A model generated the notes under the pieces. The model searched no databases and was not told the DNA's origin. It saw only the letters and a list, made by a program, of their open reading frames with translations. Of a DNA stretch of 64,000 nt, positions 1-7,685 are shown in pieces (within the stretch, counting starts at the first letter, position 1; each line of letters opens with the position of its first letter). Location of the stretch: the NCBI RefSeq assembly GCF_003855095.1, contig NZ_CP033972.1, forward strand, positions 3,782,001-3,846,000, given 5' to 3'. A program made the position numbers and the translations under genes. The stretch is from Gordonia insulae (lineage in GTDB: Bacteria; Actinomycetota; Actinomycetes; Mycobacteriales; Mycobacteriaceae).

Positions 1-1
1 G

Positions 2-181
2 TATCACCTCTACCAGGGCGTCGGCGCAGGCCTGGGCAACATCGTCATGGGTCTGGTCTTCGGTCGGTTCTTCCAGATCACGTCACGGGTCTGGCCACTG
101 GTGATCGCGCATGCCCTGATCGACATCGTCGCGTTCGTCGGCTACGCGTTGCTCCACGATCACCTGAGCTGGGTGGGGTGA
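2..181 (+). CDS. CPBP-family intramembrane metalloprotease, C-terminal fragment
   Basis: The gene enters from the left edge and only its last 59 codons are visible, ending in TGA. The fragment has two hydrophobic stretches. The second carries HALIDIVAF, which fits the last conserved motif (H followed by N or D three residues later) of CPBP/Abi membrane proteases. Members cleave or modify membrane substrates such as prenylated peptides or bacteriocin-related proteins; the substrate here cannot be told. The catalytic EExxxR motif would lie upstream of the window, so the family call rests on one motif and the membrane character. Confidence 0.6.
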   Translation, partial: YHLYQGVGAGLGNIVMGLVFGRFFQITSRVWPLVIAHALIDIVAFVGYALLHDHLSWVG

Positions 182-205
182 CCGACTCGTCGGGCGGTCC
201 GGGCA

Positions 206-892
206 TCAAACAACCAGGGAATCCAACGGATAGGGCGGTTGCCCGACGCCGACGACGCGCACCGCGCCGGATGGCGTGACCTCTGCGAGGCGCGCGTCGA
301 CCGGTGCCCGACCGCCGACGGAGACGGTCACGCCGACCACCCGCTCATCCTTCCAGCGGCGCGCGTCGTCGCCGAAGACCGTTCCGGCCCAGTGGTAGCG
401 GCCATCAAGGGGGTCGATCGCACCGGTGATGCGCAGACGCGCCGATGCCGTGTCGCCGTCGGCCACCAGCAGCGCGTCACCGTCGAACACGTCGTCGTCG
501 ATCGAGGCCGATCCGATCCAGTCGTAGTGGTCGGGATGAAAGTGCCGCAAGCGTTTCCGGAGTTTCCGTGCCGACCCTGCGGCCGACCATTCGATCTGGA
601 CGGGTCGTCGCACGACCACCGACCTCGCGCCGGTCACCACGAAATGCTGGATCAGATCCACGAGGTAGCCGACGGCCCGGTCGTCGTGCAGGAACAGCTC
701 GCCCGGCCGGTCCGCGGCGGCGACACCCAGGAAGCTTCCCGCCGGCGCCTGTTCCTCACGCACGCACAGGTCACCGGGAGACGCGTGGTCGACGACGTCG
801 ATCATCAACGGCGACTTCTCGATCCGAGACAGGAACGCCCGCGCGAGCGGCCCGTGGCCGTGCACCGCGACCGACGTGGGATCGACCGTCAC
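206..892 (-). CDS. DUF4873 domain-containing protein
   Basis: The 228-aa product resembles the DUF4873 proteins found beside oxygenases in Mycobacteriales. Its second half has the GxxxPLDGRYHWAGTVFG region typical of that domain; the first half has no motif I recognise. The GTG start overlaps the stop of the upstream diiron oxygenase gene (GTGA, 4 bp), so the two are translationally coupled and probably work together. The longer ORF upstream in the same frame is antisense-free shadow of the oxygenase gene. Molecular function is unknown; an accessory role to the oxygenase is inferred from coupling. Confidence 0.75.
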   Translation of the reverse strand: MTVDPTSVAVHGHGPLARAFLSRIEKSPLMIDVVDHASPGDLCVREEQAPAGSFLGVAAADRPGELFLHDDRAVGYLVDLIQHFVVTGARSVVVRRPVQIEWSAAGSARKLRKRLRHFHPDHYDWIGSASIDDDVFDGDALLVADGDTASARLRITGAIDPLDGRYHWAGTVFGDDARRWKDERVVGVTVSVGGRAPVDARLAEVTPSGAVRVVGVGQPPYPLDSLVV

Positions 893-1803
893 CGGAGAAA
901 CCCGCCCCGCCGCCAGCCGTACCGGGAGACCCGACTCATCAGTCCAGCATCCTCGAGGAATGCTGCGAGGGAGGCGAACCCGCGGACCTGGGCCTCGCGG
1001 AACGTCGGGTTGGCCCGGGCCGCCCGGGCGGCGGCACGACCGTCGAGTCCGGCCCGCGTGTACATCGCCGGATTGGTGAACAGGCGCTGGAAGAGCACAC
1101 CGGCGACGGCATGACCGTTGGCCGCGACGAACGTCTCCCACCGCCCGCGGACCGGCTTGCGACGCATGATGCCGTCGCGGGCGAACCCGATGTGACGCGC
1201 CTCTTCGGCCACGTGCACCTGCATCAGGCGCGCGATGAGTGGTTGCAGCTCGGGGTCGTCGAGCATCTCGCGCTGCAAGGCGTCGAAGATCTCCTCGCCG
1301 ACGAGAGCGGCCACCCACAGCAAACTGCCGCGGAGAGCCTGCGGCAGTAGTGCCATCACCGTCCGCTCCCACAACCGCATCGAGAAGGGTCGCGCGCCGG
1401 CCCACTCGATTGCCCGGCCGAACATCACCATGTGCCGGCATTCGTCGCCCATCTCGGTCAACGCGTAGTGCGTGGTGGCCGACGCCGGGTCCGCGGTCAT
1501 CAACCGGGCCAACAGGGTGCGGTTCAACAGGTTCTCGAACCAGATGCCGACGGACAGGATGTTGGCCATCTCCTGCCGGGACACCTCGATGCGCTGTTCG
1601 GTCGACAGCCCGTCCCAGAGGTCGGTGCCCGCCAGCGACAGCACCGACGGTGGCAGGAAGTAGCGGTCGGGCTCGGGGTCGCGTTCCCAATCGAGATCGA
1701 CGATCGGCGCGTACGACCGCTTGACCGAGCCCTTGATCAGTCGGCGGGCTATCGCGTCCCGCCCACCTGCGTCATCACGTCTCACCTGCGTGGTCGTCGT
1801 CAT
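889..1803 (-). CDS. AurF-like diiron oxygenase
   Basis: The 304-aa product matches the AurF/p-aminobenzoate N-oxygenase-like diiron family. Candidate metal ligands are visible in the expected order: an E in the helix before FENLLNR, EMGDECRH, LVGEEIFDAL and HVAEEARHIGF, giving the E...EXXH...E...EXXXH pattern of ferritin-like oxygenases. Such enzymes activate O2 to oxidise amines or acyl substrates; the substrate is unknown. The start at 1803 is chosen because GGAGG lies about 7 bases upstream; an ATG 14 codons further out has no such site. It is co-transcribed with the DUF4873 gene. Confidence 0.82.
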   Translation of the reverse strand: MTTTTQVRRDDAGGRDAIARRLIKGSVKRSYAPIVDLDWERDPEPDRYFLPPSVLSLAGTDLWDGLSTEQRIEVSRQEMANILSVGIWFENLLNRTLLARLMTADPASATTHYALTEMGDECRHMVMFGRAIEWAGARPFSMRLWERTVMALLPQALRGSLLWVAALVGEEIFDALQREMLDDPELQPLIARLMQVHVAEEARHIGFARDGIMRRKPVRGRWETFVAANGHAVAGVLFQRLFTNPAMYTRAGLDGRAAARAARANPTFREAQVRGFASLAAFLEDAGLMSRVSRYGWRRGGFLR

Positions 1804-1891
1804 CGGACACCTCCGGATCGTCGTCGGGTCTGTGACCTCCGACACTAGGACCGCGGTCGTTATGTGTCAATACTCACTGTCACAATAGCCA

Positions 1892-3436
1892 GTGATCTTC
1901 TTCCGCGTCCGGTCCGCGGACGCTGACACAGGTCGAATCCGCAACGGCGATGCGTACATTGGTTGGGATGAACGAGCCGGATCCGCCGATGATGCGCAGG
2001 CGCGAGGTCCCTCCGGGGCCGCGCCGCGCGCCGGCGATCCCACTCGCCGCGCCGGTCCCCCGCCCCGCAATCCGCCCCCGCGCATCCCCCCGCCACCCAA
2101 CCCACCGCCGCGCCGGGTGGCACCGCCCCCGGGCACGCCACCCGAGGCGACCGCCCATCTCCGCGGACGCCGTGTCGACGACGCCCGCTACCAGCCCCCG
2201 CTGGCCTGGTCGGACGCGCCCGCGGGTCGACCGCGCCCCGACCATCCGCGCCCGGCCCAGCCCCAGCCCGACCGTCGGTCGGCGGGGTACGCGCCCACCC
2301 AGAAGCCCGAACCCCTTCCCGGTGACGACCGACCGCGCCGCTCCACGGCCGACCGCGCCGACGAATCCCGACGGTCGGCGTCCCGGGGGTCGTCATCGCG
2401 CGGGTCGGCGGGCGCTCCGCCACGTAAGCCGCGCTCCCGGGGGGCCGCACCCACCCCGGCCGCCAAGCCGAAGCGACGACGCCGCCTGCGCGTCGGCAGA
2501 CTGATCCTCGCGGTTCTGCTGCTGTTCGTCGTGGCCTCGGTCGGCCTGCTGTTCTACTACGACAGCAAGCTGAACCGCACCGACGCGCTGGTCGCCTATG
2601 CCGGCCGACCCGCGGACACCCCGGGCACGAACTGGCTGATCGTCGGCACCGATTCCCGCGCTGACCTGTCCGCGCAACAGCGGGCGCAACTGTCCACCGG
2701 AGACAGCGACGGTTCCCGCACGGACACCATCATGATGGTGCACAAACCGCCCAGCGGCCGGTCGATGATCATCAGCATCCCGCGCGACCTCTATGTACCG
2801 GTCCCCGGACAGGGGTCGCACAAGGTCAACGCGGCCTTCAACATCGGTGGGCCACAGCTGCTGGTGCAGACCATCGAGCAATTGAGCGGCGTACGCATCG
2901 ACCACTACGCGGAGATCGGTTTCGGCGGCTTCGACAGCGTCGTGGACGCCGTCGGCGGCGTGACCATCTGTCTCGACCAACCGCTCAACGATCCGAAGGC
3001 GGGTCTGCGACTTCCGAAGGGCTGTCAGGAACTCGACGGTCGCCAGGCCCTCGGACTGGTGCGCACGCGGGCATTCCCGAACGCCGATCTCGAGCGCGTG
3101 GTGAACCAGCGCAAGTTCCTCAACGCCCTGATGGCCAAGGCGACGAGTCCGTCGGTGCTCGCCAATTTATTCCGGTTGATCCCCTTTGCGAACGGGGCCG
3201 TCGATGCGGTGACCGTCGATGACGGAGATCACATCTGGAATCTCTTCGGTCTCGCGCTGGCGCTGCGCGGTGACCCGATCACCACCACCACGCCGAGCGC
3301 AGGGAGCGAGTACACCTCCGATGGTGACTCACTTGCGGTGGGGGACAACACCGAACAGTTCTTCGGCTATCTCCGCAAGGGCACCGCGGTGCCCGACGAA
3401 CTCCTCTCGGGACCCGGCGGAGTCATCGGCGGCTGA
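1892..3436 (+). CDS. LytR-CpsA-Psr (LCP) family cell-wall ligase, start uncertain
   Basis: LCP enzymes transfer polyprenyl-linked glycopolymers (arabinogalactan in mycolata) to peptidoglycan at the outer face of the membrane. The ORF has a Pro/Arg-rich cytoplasmic N-terminus, one transmembrane helix (LILAVLLLFVVASVGLLF) and an LCP domain with GTDSR, SRTDTIMMVH, SIPRDLYV and KVNAAFNIGG, which include the usual Asp and Arg residues. The intact frame can start at GTG 1892 or GTG 2117. However ATG 1968, in the next frame, has a leaderless -10 and better codon use for about 30 codons, after which the true frame appears to switch inside a C-rich run near 2056-2095. One missing C in the sequence would restore a single gene from 1968. 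Confidence 0.85.
   Translation: MIFFRVRSADADTGRIRNGDAYIGWDERAGSADDAQARGPSGAAPRAGDPTRRAGPPPRNPPPRIPPPPNPPPRRVAPPPGTPPEATAHLRGRRVDDARYQPPLAWSDAPAGRPRPDHPRPAQPQPDRRSAGYAPTQKPEPLPGDDRPRRSTADRADESRRSASRGSSSRGSAGAPPRKPRSRGAAPTPAAKPKRRRRLRVGRLILAVLLLFVVASVGLLFYYDSKLNRTDALVAYAGRPADTPGTNWLIVGTDSRADLSAQQRAQLSTGDSDGSRTDTIMMVHKPPSGRSMIISIPRDLYVPVPGQGSHKVNAAFNIGGPQLLVQTIEQLSGVRIDHYAEIGFGGFDSVVDAVGGVTICLDQPLNDPKAGLRLPKGCQELDGRQALGLVRTRAFPNADLERVVNQRKFLNALMAKATSPSVLANLFRLIPFANGAVDAVTVDDGDHIWNLFGLALALRGDPITTTTPSAGSEYTSDGDSLAVGDNTEQFFGYLRKGTAVPDELLSGPGGVIGG
1955..1960 (+). promoter_or_regulatory. -10 hexamer TACATT, leaderless start at 1968
   Basis: TACATT is followed by 7 bases and then ATG 1968, the spacing seen in leaderless actinobacterial mRNAs. 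It argues that translation of the LCP gene starts at 1968 although that frame is interrupted downstream. Confidence 0.45.
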
Positions 3437-3444
3437 GCCCGAAA

Positions 3445-3483
3445 GTTGGTGAGGCTCAACTCAGTTAGGTTCAACTGGGCTGA
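3445..3483 (+). promoter_or_regulatory. Two IdeR/DtxR-like iron boxes upstream of ferritin
   Basis: Two adjacent 19-bp windows (3445-3463 and 3465-3483) match the IdeR consensus TTAGGTTAGGCTAACCTAA at about 13 and 12 of 19 positions; the cores AGGCT and TTAGGTT are exact. They lie just upstream of the ferritin promoter. In mycobacteria tandem IdeR boxes upstream of bfrB mediate iron-dependent activation of ferritin, so the same logic is inferred here. Confidence 0.55.
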
Positions 3484-3503
3484 TCTGGGCGTTTTCGGGT
3501 CCC

Positions 3504-3509
3504 TACGAT
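3504..3509 (+). promoter_or_regulatory. -10 hexamer TACGAT of ferritin gene, leaderless
   Basis: TACGAT is followed by GGACCC and then the ATG at 3516, consistent with a leaderless transcript directly downstream of the iron boxes. Confidence 0.55.
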
Positions 3510-3515
3510 GGACCC

Positions 3516-4061
3516 ATGACAGTCACCACTGACGAATCCGTCTTCCAGAAACTGCTGCACGCCCAGATCGCCAACGAGTTCGCCGCGTCACAGCAGTACA
3601 TCGCCGTCGCCATCTACTACGACGGCCACGACATGCCCCAGCTGGCCAAGCACTTCTATGCCCAGGCCGTCGAGGAGCGCAACCACGCGATGATGATCGT
3701 CCAGTACTTCCTCGACCGCGATGTGGACGTGGAGATCCCCGGGGTCCCCGCGCCGCGCACCGACTTCGCCGACTACCGGGCGCCGATCGAGCTGGCGCTG
3801 GCCCAGGAGAAGTCGGTCACCGAACAGATCGTCGACCTCGCCCGTGCCGCACGGGACAGCGGCGATTACCTGGGCGAGCAGTTCATGCAGTGGTTCCTCG
3901 CCGAGCAGGTGGAAGAGGTCGCCACCATGACCACCCTGCAGACCATCGCCGAGCGGGCACAGGGCAACCTGTTCGACCTCGAGAACTTCGTCCAGCGCGA
4001 GATCAACGGCTCCGGACCTGCGGCCGCGTCGGCACCCGCAGCAGCAGGCGGAAACCTCTAG
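3516..4061 (+). CDS. Ferritin (BfrB-type, non-haem)
   Basis: Cytosolic iron-storage protein: the four-helix subunit oxidises Fe2+ at a ferroxidase centre and stores Fe3+ in a 24-mer shell. The 181-aa product has the ferroxidase residues in ANEFAASQQY, EERNHAM and EQVEEV, and no haem-ligand Met typical of bacterioferritin, so it resembles mycobacterial BfrB. The C-terminus has an Ala/Gly/Pro-rich tail after about residue 165. It is transcribed alone, with IdeR-like boxes and a leaderless promoter just upstream, pointing to induction under iron sufficiency. Confidence 0.93.
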   Translation: MTVTTDESVFQKLLHAQIANEFAASQQYIAVAIYYDGHDMPQLAKHFYAQAVEERNHAMMIVQYFLDRDVDVEIPGVPAPRTDFADYRAPIELALAQEKSVTEQIVDLARAARDSGDYLGEQFMQWFLAEQVEEVATMTTLQTIAERAQGNLFDLENFVQREINGSGPAAASAPAAAGGNL

Positions 4062-4080
4062 CCCCGCTCGCCAACCGCGC

Positions 4081-5067
4081 TCAGCGCAACGTGACCTGGC
4101 GGCTACGCAGACCGTCGCGCGAGCCGAGTTCTGCGGTGCTCAGGTCACCGGTCACGGCCAGGGCCTCGGTCAGCCACTCGTCGAGCTGATCGAGCCCGGC
4201 GAACCACTCTTCGTGGTGCCGTTCGTTGTCCAGATCGAACACGGGAACCAGCAGTCCGTGGGTGCGGAACGAACCGGCGAATCGTGAGCCCTCACCGAGG
4301 GTCAAGCGTCCCGCCGCATGCAGCCGGGCCAGCGCGGTCATCAGGTCGTCCTCGGATTCCGGTCGCACCCAACGCAGATGGGCACGCTCACCGGCATCCA
4401 CCCACCACGGTGCGCCGATGCCGCTCTTCGATGTCAGGCGAGCGGTCGGCATGATCGAATCATTGGCCCGCACAACCATGTCCGCGATCTCCGGGGGCAC
4501 GTCGGTACCCGGGAACCACCACGAGAAGTCGTCGTAGACAACCAGGTCGAGCTCGGCATCGGCTCGGATGACGTCGGTCAGCGCGCCGAGCGTGTCGTGC
4601 GGCGTGTAGTCGGTGTTCGGCTCGGCGTGGGCTGCCCACCGGATGGCATCGGCCAGGCCGCCCACGATGTCATCGCGATCGGGATCGGTCTGCACCGCGA
4701 CGACGCCTTCCGGCCCGTTCTTGCCCTCGCGGACGATGGCGGGTACCGCGCCCGGCAGGATCGTCGCGAGGAGGACATCGTTGCGGACGCCCTCGGCGCG
4801 TGTGGTTTTCGCCGTCGCAGCGGTGTCGTCGGGGACGACCGACGTGAGTTCCGGCTCCGGCGGGCCCGGTTCGACGAGATCGACCCTGGCCGTGGCCGAG
4901 GCGACGAAGGCGCGCAGCGCCACCAGATCGCACTCGGCGGCCAACCCGGCGAACGGCCGCGGCGGCGGGGCCATCGCGGCCAGCTGGCGCTCCTTGCGCG
5001 CGGCGACCCGCTCTGCGCGATTACTGCCCGGACGCGGCCCGGCGCCCCGTTTGCTTTTCTTCGCCAT
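4081..5067 (-). CDS. DUF5926 family protein
   Basis: The 328-aa product begins MAKKSKRGAGPRPGSNRAER, the basic N-terminus characteristic of the actinobacterial DUF5926 family, and continues with the PPRPFAGLAAECDLVALR segment shared by that family. It has no signal peptide or transmembrane helix and no catalytic motif I can name. It converges on the ferritin gene with 19 bp between the stops. GAGGG upstream of ATG 5067 supports the start. Function unknown. Confidence 0.8.
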   Translation of the reverse strand: MAKKSKRGAGPRPGSNRAERVAARKERQLAAMAPPPRPFAGLAAECDLVALRAFVASATARVDLVEPGPPEPELTSVVPDDTAATAKTTRAEGVRNDVLLATILPGAVPAIVREGKNGPEGVVAVQTDPDRDDIVGGLADAIRWAAHAEPNTDYTPHDTLGALTDVIRADAELDLVVYDDFSWWFPGTDVPPEIADMVVRANDSIMPTARLTSKSGIGAPWWVDAGERAHLRWVRPESEDDLMTALARLHAAGRLTLGEGSRFAGSFRTHGLLVPVFDLDNERHHEEWFAGLDQLDEWLTEALAVTGDLSTAELGSRDGLRSRQVTLR

Positions 5068-5109
5068 GTGTCCACCCTCTCATGGAGCCGTCCCGTCCCT
5101 CCCGGGCGC

Positions 5110-5901
5110 TCAGTCGACGGTGACCAGCCAGTCCCGCACCTTGGCCGGACGGTTGGTGGCGACCCATCGGACACCGAGATCGGCGCAGAGCTGGACATCG
5201 ACGAGTTCGTCCACGGTCCAGCAGTAGGTGACCCGACCGGCAGCGGCAGCCCGGTCGACCAGATCCGGGTAGAGGCGCAGCGTCTCCACCGACGGTCCGA
5301 TGCCGGTGGCCCCCACCGCGGTGGCCGCGCTGCCGCCGAGCAGCCGCGCGGTGTCCCCGAGCAGGATGGTGGGCAGCATCGGTGCGTGGCGCCGGATACG
5401 CCACACCCCGGCCGACGAGAACGAGATGACCACGGCGCGACTGTGATCGGCCGACGGTGGCATACCCACCCCGAACTCGTGGAGCAGGCCGAGCAGTTTC
5501 TGTTCGACGAGGCTGCCGTAGCGGACCGGGTGCTTGGTCTCCACGAACAACCGGACCGGTCTGCGCCAGTCCAGGGTGAGGGTCAGCAGTTCACGCAGGG
5601 TGAGCACCGACGACTTCTTCCCCGACTCGTGCCAGCTGCCGAAGTCCAGTTCGCGCAACTCCGCCAGGGTCATCTCGCTGACGACGCCGGCAGAGTTCGA
5701 GGTGCGGTCGATCGTGCGGTCGTGGATGCAGACGAGTTCGTGGTCGCTGGTCAACCGGACATCGCATTCGAGGCCGTCGGCGCCCTGGTCGAGCGCGAGT
5801 TCGTAGGCGGCGAGGGTGTGCTCGGGGAGTTCGGCGGACGCACCGCGGTGGGCGACCACGGCCGGCTTCCCGGATCTCGATATGTGCTCGACGCCGGTCA
5901 T
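5110..5901 (-). CDS. Glycerophosphodiester phosphodiesterase
   Basis: Hydrolyses glycerophosphodiesters to glycerol 3-phosphate and an alcohol. The 263-aa TIM-barrel protein shows the family signature AHRGASAELPEHTLAAYE near the N-terminus (catalytic His), GLECDVRLTSD and HDRTIDRTSN (metal-binding Glu/Asp and second catalytic His), and ends with WTVDE and the ATNRPAKV tail. No signal peptide, so it acts in the cytoplasm. Its ATG overlaps the stop of the DUF4328 gene (ATGA), the third gene of a tightly coupled operon starting with the rhodanese. Confidence 0.92.
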   Translation of the reverse strand: MTGVEHISRSGKPAVVAHRGASAELPEHTLAAYELALDQGADGLECDVRLTSDHELVCIHDRTIDRTSNSAGVVSEMTLAELRELDFGSWHESGKKSSVLTLRELLTLTLDWRRPVRLFVETKHPVRYGSLVEQKLLGLLHEFGVGMPPSADHSRAVVISFSSAGVWRIRRHAPMLPTILLGDTARLLGGSAATAVGATGIGPSVETLRLYPDLVDRAAAAGRVTYCWTVDELVDVQLCADLGVRWVATNRPAKVRDWLVTVD

Positions 5902-6935
5902 CCGACCGTGACCCAACGTCGCGACGGCACCGGTTCGGCGTGGGCGGCACCGAAGACCGCCGCGAGCCGGTCGGCCAGCCACCAGGCGAACACGGCCGAG
6001 CAGATCGAGCTGATGATCACGGCCGCGAGACCGTTGGCCGCCGTCTGGATGGAGCCGGAGAACATCGCGACGACGCGGGTCGCGATCGCCACCAGTGCCA
6101 GCACGTTGACGATCGTCCAGGCCACCCAGATCCGCGTGAACCGTCGCCGGGTGCGATCGGGGTCGAGATCGTCTCGCAGCCGGGCCACCTCGTGCAGCAG
6201 CAGCGCAGCGCCGGCCACATTGAGCAGGGGCACCGCCGCGAGTACAGCGATCTGCCAGCGCGGCCGCGGGTCCCGGCGGTCCCGACTGCGATACGTCTCG
6301 GCGCGCAGATCGATGATCCAACGGGTGAAGACCACGAAGACGTACACGTAGGCCCCCAGCGCGAGCAGACCGACGAACATCACCAGCACCGAGCTGGTCC
6401 AGTCGGTCCACGCCGGGACCGGCATCGACTTGTTGACCACGATCAACACGTATCGGGCGAGGTGAACGAGCGCGGCGAGCCCCAGGACCACGGCCAGCGA
6501 ACGCAACCCGCTCACGAGCGCGGCCAGCAGCACCTCGGCCCGCGAACGCGGGTCGGCGGAGACCTCATCGGGAACGTCGCGCAGGCCCCACTGCGGAATG
6601 TAGACATAGCGCGGGATCGGCCGAGGCCCCATCGGTGCGGGAGGTCGGCGGGCCGGGATCGCCTCAGGCGGGCGGCGGGCCACCCATCGGACATGACGAC
6701 TGCGATAGAGCCGTCCGCTGCGTGGTCCGCTCGTGACCGGCCGCGGCGGCGGGGGTGCCGGCGGTGGCGCGGAAGGCGGTGGCGTGGAAGGCGGTGGCGT
6801 CGACGACCCGGTTGCCGACGACGTACCGAGGAGATCGGAATCCAGGACGCGCAACGGCCCGCCGCATCGCGGGCACTGCTCGCGGCCCGGACGATGCGGC
6901 GCCTGGATCCGGCACCGCGGACAGAGGTCGATCAT
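5898..6935 (-). CDS. Zinc-ribbon DUF4328 membrane protein
   Basis: The 345-aa product starts with a zinc ribbon (CPRC about residue 5, CPRCGG about residue 20), then a Pro/Ser-rich linker to about residue 75, then several hydrophobic helices matching DUF4328 integral membrane proteins. The ATG shares one base with the rhodanese stop (TAATG) and its own stop overlaps the phosphodiesterase start, so three genes are read as one coupled unit. The role is unknown; the ribbon suggests it binds a protein or nucleic-acid partner in the cytoplasm. Confidence 0.82.
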   Translation of the reverse strand: MIDLCPRCRIQAPHRPGREQCPRCGGPLRVLDSDLLGTSSATGSSTPPPSTPPPSAPPPAPPPPRPVTSGPRSGRLYRSRHVRWVARRPPEAIPARRPPAPMGPRPIPRYVYIPQWGLRDVPDEVSADPRSRAEVLLAALVSGLRSLAVVLGLAALVHLARYVLIVVNKSMPVPAWTDWTSSVLVMFVGLLALGAYVYVFVVFTRWIIDLRAETYRSRDRRDPRPRWQIAVLAAVPLLNVAGAALLLHEVARLRDDLDPDRTRRRFTRIWVAWTIVNVLALVAIATRVVAMFSGSIQTAANGLAAVIISSICSAVFAWWLADRLAAVFGAAHAEPVPSRRWVTVG

Positions 6936-7267
6936 TACGACCCGGTACTCCCCGTCTCGACCGGCTTGCCCTGTTGGACCCACTCCACCATGCCGCCGCT
7001 CACGCAGCTGCCCTCGTACCCGATCTGGGCGAGGTACTGCAGGACGCGCATCGACCGCCCGCTCGAGTGGCAGACCACCAGGAGCTCGGCATCGGGGTCG
7101 ATCTCCTCGATTCGCGCCGGCACATCGCCGAGGGGGATGTGCGTCGCACCCCGGACATGGCCCGCGGCCCACTCATCGTCCTCGCGGACGTCGAGCAGGA
7201 CCCGACCGACCTCGTCGCTGAAATCGTTCGGCAGCTCCGTCACCGGCACCTGTCGGATGTCGCCCAT
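6935..7267 (-). CDS. Rhodanese-like sulfurtransferase domain protein
   Basis: A single 110-aa rhodanese domain of the GlpE/PspE type. The active-site loop is CHSSGRS with Cys near residue 66, preceded by LLDVREDDEW and HIPLGDV, all typical. Such proteins carry sulfane sulfur as a persulfide. ATG 7267 is taken as the start; an in-frame GTG two codons upstream is also possible. It is the first gene of the coupled operon with DUF4328 and the phosphodiesterase. The 418-bp upstream region carries CRP/GlxR-type sites that may control it. Confidence 0.88.
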   Translation of the reverse strand: MGDIRQVPVTELPNDFSDEVGRVLLDVREDDEWAAGHVRGATHIPLGDVPARIEEIDPDAELLVVCHSSGRSMRVLQYLAQIGYEGSCVSGGMVEWVQQGKPVETGSTGS

Positions 7268-7393
7268 GCTCACCAAACCATGGTGGCACAGCCACGCGGG
7301 TCGCGGCGGCGGCCTGTGCACAACCGCTCCGGCCGATGCTCGAATTGACACGTGCATCGGCAAGCGACCCCCACTATGACGACCTACATATAA

Positions 7394-7668
7394 CTATCCA
7401 CATGCTGGTTTGGCAATCGGACAGTTCGTGTGCATCGATGACCATCAACCTGTGGATGAGACTGTGGAAAATGTGGACAACCAGGTGAGCGGGTCGAAAA
7501 TGTTGTGACAGCCCTCACAGCGGCTGTGATGACGGTCACCGATCTGGTCCAGTACGGGCACAAACTCTTCGACAAAGTGCAGACGTACGTCACATCAAAG
7601 GTTTTTCGCCTTCACAACGTCCGTTGTGGATAACTTGGGGAGAAGTGCGCGACGACGCGTTGTCCACC
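7394..7668. other. Cluster of DnaA-box-like 9-mers in a 418-bp intergenic region
   Basis: The non-coding stretch 7268-7685 holds CTATCCACA (7394-7402), TGTGGATGA (7451-7459), TGTGGAAAA (7463-7471), TGTGGACAA (7472-7480), TGTGGATAA (7625-7633) and TTGTCCACC (7660-7668). In either orientation the first, second, fourth and fifth fit the relaxed mycobacterial DnaA-box consensus; 7625-7633 is the classic TTATCCACA and 7472-7480 the mycobacterial TTGTCCACA. The region is more AT-rich than its flanks. dnaA and dnaN are not nearby, so this is not the normal oriC; a DnaA-titration or control locus is inferred. Confidence 0.5.
7504..7540. promoter_or_regulatory. Tandem CRP/GlxR-type operators, 21 bp apart
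   Basis: TGTGA-N6-TCACA at 7504-7519 is a perfect match to the CRP (Rv3676)/GlxR consensus, and TGTGA-N6-TCACC at 7525-7540 matches 9 of 10 positions. Their repeat distance is 21 bp, two helical turns, so two dimers would bind the same face. They lie about 240 bp upstream of the rhodanese gene and inside the DnaA-box cluster. Confidence 0.6.
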
Positions 7669-7685
7669 GCCCGGATGACACCGAT

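Noticed and set aside
1871..1897. An operator-like CACTG...CAGTG pair between the diiron oxygenase and LCP genes
   Set aside because: Only a 5-bp arm with a long gap and no matching known regulator box; too weak to list.
4318..6351. A 677-codon plus-strand frame across DUF5926 and the phosphodiesterase
   Set aside because: Antisense to two supported genes; composition is Arg/Gly/His-rich as expected for a shadow frame.
7268..7685. Chromosomal origin of replication
   Set aside because: DnaA boxes are present but dnaA, dnaN, rpmH and gyrB are not, so calling it oriC is not supported; it is reported as a DnaA-box cluster.
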